NCBI RefSeq assembly: GCF_901827175.1
Contig: NZ_LR594662.1
Coordinates: forward strand, 2,604,001-2,668,000
DNA length: 64,000 bases
Direction of reading: 5' to 3'
Origin: Variovorax sp. RA8
GTDB lineage: Bacteria > Pseudomonadota > Gammaproteobacteria > Burkholderiales > Burkholderiaceae_C
This document shows positions 62,175 through 64,000 of the stretch, piece by piece (position 1 is the stretch's first letter; each line of letters starts with the position of its first letter). A program made the translations under genes and the position numbers. The notes below the pieces were generated by a model. That model made no database searches and was not told the DNA's origin. It saw only the letters and a program-made list of their open reading frames with translations.

Positions 62175-63164
62175 ATGAACACCGGCAATGGCACGCGCCT
62201 GCACATCAACGAGGTCGCCACGCGCGACGGTTTCCAGATGGAAAGCCGCTTCATCCCCACCGAGGACAAGATCGCGCTGATCGATCGCCTGAGCGGCCTC
62301 GGCTACGCGAAGATCGAGGTGACCTCCTTCACCTCCGCGAAGGCCATCCCGGCCCTGCGCGACGGCGAAGAGGTCATGAGCCGCATCGCACGCCGGCCCG
62401 GCGTGGTCTACACCGCGCTGGTGCCCAACCTGCGCGGCGGCGAGCGGGCGCTCGACAGCCGCGTCGACGAGTTCAACGTCGTGATGTCGGCCAGCGAGAC
62501 CCACAACCTGGCCAACCTGCGCATGACCCGCGCGCAGTCCTTCGCCCAGCTGGCCGAGGTGATCGCGCTGGCGCGGCGGGCGGCGGTGCCGGTGAACGTC
62601 TCGCTGTCCTGTGTCTTCGGCTGCCCGATGGAGGGCGAGGTGCCGCTCGATGGCGTGCTGGGCTGGATCGAGCGCTTCGCCGAGCAGGGCGTGGCCGGCA
62701 TCACGCTGTGCGACACCACGGGCATGGCCTATCCCACGCAGGTGCAGCAAGTCTGCGCGAGTGCGCTCACGCGTTTTCCCGCGCTGGAGTTCACCGCGCA
62801 TTTCCACAACACGCGCGCCATGGGCCTGGTCAACACGGTGGCGGCGGTCGAATCGGGCGTGCGCCGCCTCGACATGTCGCTGGGCGGCATCGGCGGCTGC
62901 CCCTATGCGCCCGGCGCGAGCGGCAATGTGGCGACCGAGGACGTGGTCCACATGCTGCAGTGCATGGGCTACGACACGGGCATGGACCTCGACGGCCTGA
63001 TCGGCGCGGCGGCACAGCTCGAAGCGCTGGTGCAGCACGCGCTCCCGGCCCAGGTCTCCCGCGCCGGCCATCGGCTCACCCGCCACGCGCCACCGGCGGA
63101 TTTCGCGGAGATCGCCCTGCGGGCGAAGGCGCGCGACCAAGGCACCAAGGAGCTGCAGCCATGA
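62175..63164 (+). CDS. Hydroxymethylglutaryl-CoA lyase-family enzyme
   Basis: This 329-aa TIM-barrel lyase of the HMG-CoA lyase/DRE-metallolyase family has NEVATRDGFQMESRFIPTEDKI (catalytic Arg-Asp), SCVFGCPMEGEVPLD, AHFHNTRAMGLVN (metal His) and the signature GGCPYAPGASGNVATEDVV with the catalytic Cys. It cleaves 3-hydroxy-3-methylacyl-CoA-type substrates to acetyl-CoA and an oxoacid. Following a CoA-transferase, it would act on a branched hydroxy-dicarboxylate such as 3-hydroxy-3-methylglutarate or citramalate; the exact substrate is not determined. Its stop overlaps the VOC gene. Confidence 0.9.
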   Translation: MNTGNGTRLHINEVATRDGFQMESRFIPTEDKIALIDRLSGLGYAKIEVTSFTSAKAIPALRDGEEVMSRIARRPGVVYTALVPNLRGGERALDSRVDEFNVVMSASETHNLANLRMTRAQSFAQLAEVIALARRAAVPVNVSLSCVFGCPMEGEVPLDGVLGWIERFAEQGVAGITLCDTTGMAYPTQVQQVCASALTRFPALEFTAHFHNTRAMGLVNTVAAVESGVRRLDMSLGGIGGCPYAPGASGNVATEDVVHMLQCMGYDTGMDLDGLIGAAAQLEALVQHALPAQVSRAGHRLTRHAPPADFAEIALRAKARDQGTKELQP

Positions 63165-63541
63165 TCGACCACCTGGACCACCTGGTGCTCACCACCGCCG
63201 ACGAGCCCGCCTGCGTGCGCTTCTACGTCGAGGTCCTGGGCATGGCGCTCGAAACCTTCGGCGAGGGGCGCAAGGGCTTCCGCTTCGGCAACCAGAAGAT
63301 CAACCTGCACGTGAAAGGCCACGAGTTCGAGCCCAAGGCGCAGGTCCCGATGCCCGGCGCGCTGGACCTGTGCTTCATCGCCGCGGTGCCGCTCGACGAG
63401 GTGATCGCGCGCCTCGCCGAGAAGCAGGTGCCCATCATCGAGGGCCCCGTGATGCGCACCGGCGCGGTCTCGCGCATTCGCTCGGTCTACGTGCGCGACC
63501 CGGATCTCAACCTCATCGAGATCTCGGAATTGAAGGCCTGA
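63161..63541 (+). CDS. VOC-family (glyoxalase/dioxygenase fold) protein
   Basis: This 126-aa vicinal-oxygen-chelate protein has an opening His in HLDHLVLTTADEPACVRFYVEVLGM, a middle segment NQKINLHVKGHEFEPKA and a terminal Glu in VRDPDLNLIEISE. These are the metal-ligand positions of the fold. The ATGA overlap with the lyase gene shows cotranslation. It could be an epimerase, isomerase or lyase for the pathway intermediate. Confidence 0.87.
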   Translation: MIDHLDHLVLTTADEPACVRFYVEVLGMALETFGEGRKGFRFGNQKINLHVKGHEFEPKAQVPMPGALDLCFIAAVPLDEVIARLAEKQVPIIEGPVMRTGAVSRIRSVYVRDPDLNLIEISELKA

Positions 63542-63578
63542 ACAGCACACCGTATCCGTATTGACAAGGAGACAAGAC

Positions 63579-64000
63579 ATGAAACTCGCCCCCCGCCTGC
63601 TCGCGGCCTGCGCCGCCTTCACCGTGATGGCCTCGCACGCCGACAGCTGGCCCTCGAAGCCCATCACGTTCATCGTCCCCACCGCGCCCGCCGGTTCCAC
63701 CGACATCATGGCGCGCATGGTCGCCGATCCGCTGGCACGCGCATTGGGCCAGCCGGTGGTGGTCGACAACAAACCCGGCGCCAGCGGCAACATCGGCACC
63801 GAGGCCGTGGCCCGCGCCGCGCCGGACGGGTACACCCTGCTCATGCAGTACTCGGGCTACCACGTGGGCAACCCTGCGCTGTTCCAGCAGATCAAGTGGA
63901 ATCCGACCAAGGACTTCGTGCCGGTCGCGCTGGTGATGCGGGCGCCGCACGTGGTGGCGGTCAGCGGCAAGCTGCCGGTGAACTCGATGAAGGAGCTCAT
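63579..64000 (+). CDS. Bug/TctC-family periplasmic solute receptor (3' end cut by window edge)
   Basis: The N-terminal 140 residues of a Bug receptor are visible: a signal peptide (KLAPRLLAACAAFTVMASHA), SWPSKPITFIVPTAPAGSTDIMARMV, VVDNKPGASGNIG and APDGYTLLMQYSG. AAGGAGACAAGAC precedes the ATG, nearly the same leader as before the receptor at 12611. It is fourth in the CoA-transferase operon and probably binds the acid that this operon degrades. The gene continues past base 64000. Confidence 0.9.
   Translation, partial: MKLAPRLLAACAAFTVMASHADSWPSKPITFIVPTAPAGSTDIMARMVADPLARALGQPVVVDNKPGASGNIGTEAVARAAPDGYTLLMQYSGYHVGNPALFQQIKWNPTKDFVPVALVMRAPHVVAVSGKLPVNSMKEL

Overview
The window is a very GC-rich, densely coded stretch of chromosome. 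It looks like a Comamonadaceae betaproteobacterium, most like Variovorax (an inference from gene content, not a database match). The pointers are six orphan Bug/TctC solute receptors, several MmgE/PrpD and LysR genes, a UraD-allantoate amidohydrolase fusion, and PuuD-type urate oxidation. I found no rRNA, tRNA, CRISPR array or insertion sequence. Most genes lie in short operons facing a divergent regulator, often with a visible palindrome between them.

Left part (1-9.6 kb): two subunits of a periplasmic PaoABC-like molybdenum aldehyde oxidoreductase (the rest lies off the left edge). Next come a GlxA-type AraC regulator divergent from an MFS-cupin-carboxymuconolactone decarboxylase operon, a tartrate dehydrogenase plus TctC pair with a divergent LysR regulator, a GAF-like protein and a second LysR gene.

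9.7-23 kb: one long same-strand catabolic cluster, probably controlled by the LysR gene at 8695-9621. It holds an old-yellow-enzyme-type Fe-S flavoprotein, two paralogous metallo-beta-lactamase lactonases, three TctC receptors, four MmgE/PrpD proteins and an aldo/keto reductase. A TctC-PrpD unit recurs three times. I know of no described pathway with this composition; it is the best candidate for a new system here.

23-41.5 kb: purine catabolism genes, interrupted by other loci. The purine genes are a xanthine/urate permease, a GntR regulator, puuE, the uraD-allantoate amidohydrolase fusion, an atypical M20 hydrolase, uraH, xdhC, puuD and glycerate 2-kinase. A TGTATACA palindrome lies before the permease, between gntR and uraH, and before puuD, which suggests one GntR regulon. 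Between the permease and the main cluster lie an AtuA-like pair with a TctC, a mercuric-reductase-like flavoprotein, an acylphosphatase and an orphan WbsX-like protein.

41.5-50.3 kb: a TetR regulator divergent from a YbhGFSR-like ABC exporter with its own NodT outer-membrane channel, then small proteins including a truncated SnoaL-like gene. 50.3-55.7 kb: a four-gene operon for a KorABC-like thiamine-dependent 2-oxoacid oxidoreductase with a CBS protein. 55.8-64 kb: an HxlR-methyltransferase divergent pair, an adenylate cyclase/TolB-like/TPR protein, and a LysR gene divergent from a CoA-transferase, HMG-CoA-lyase-like, VOC and TctC operon that runs off the right edge.
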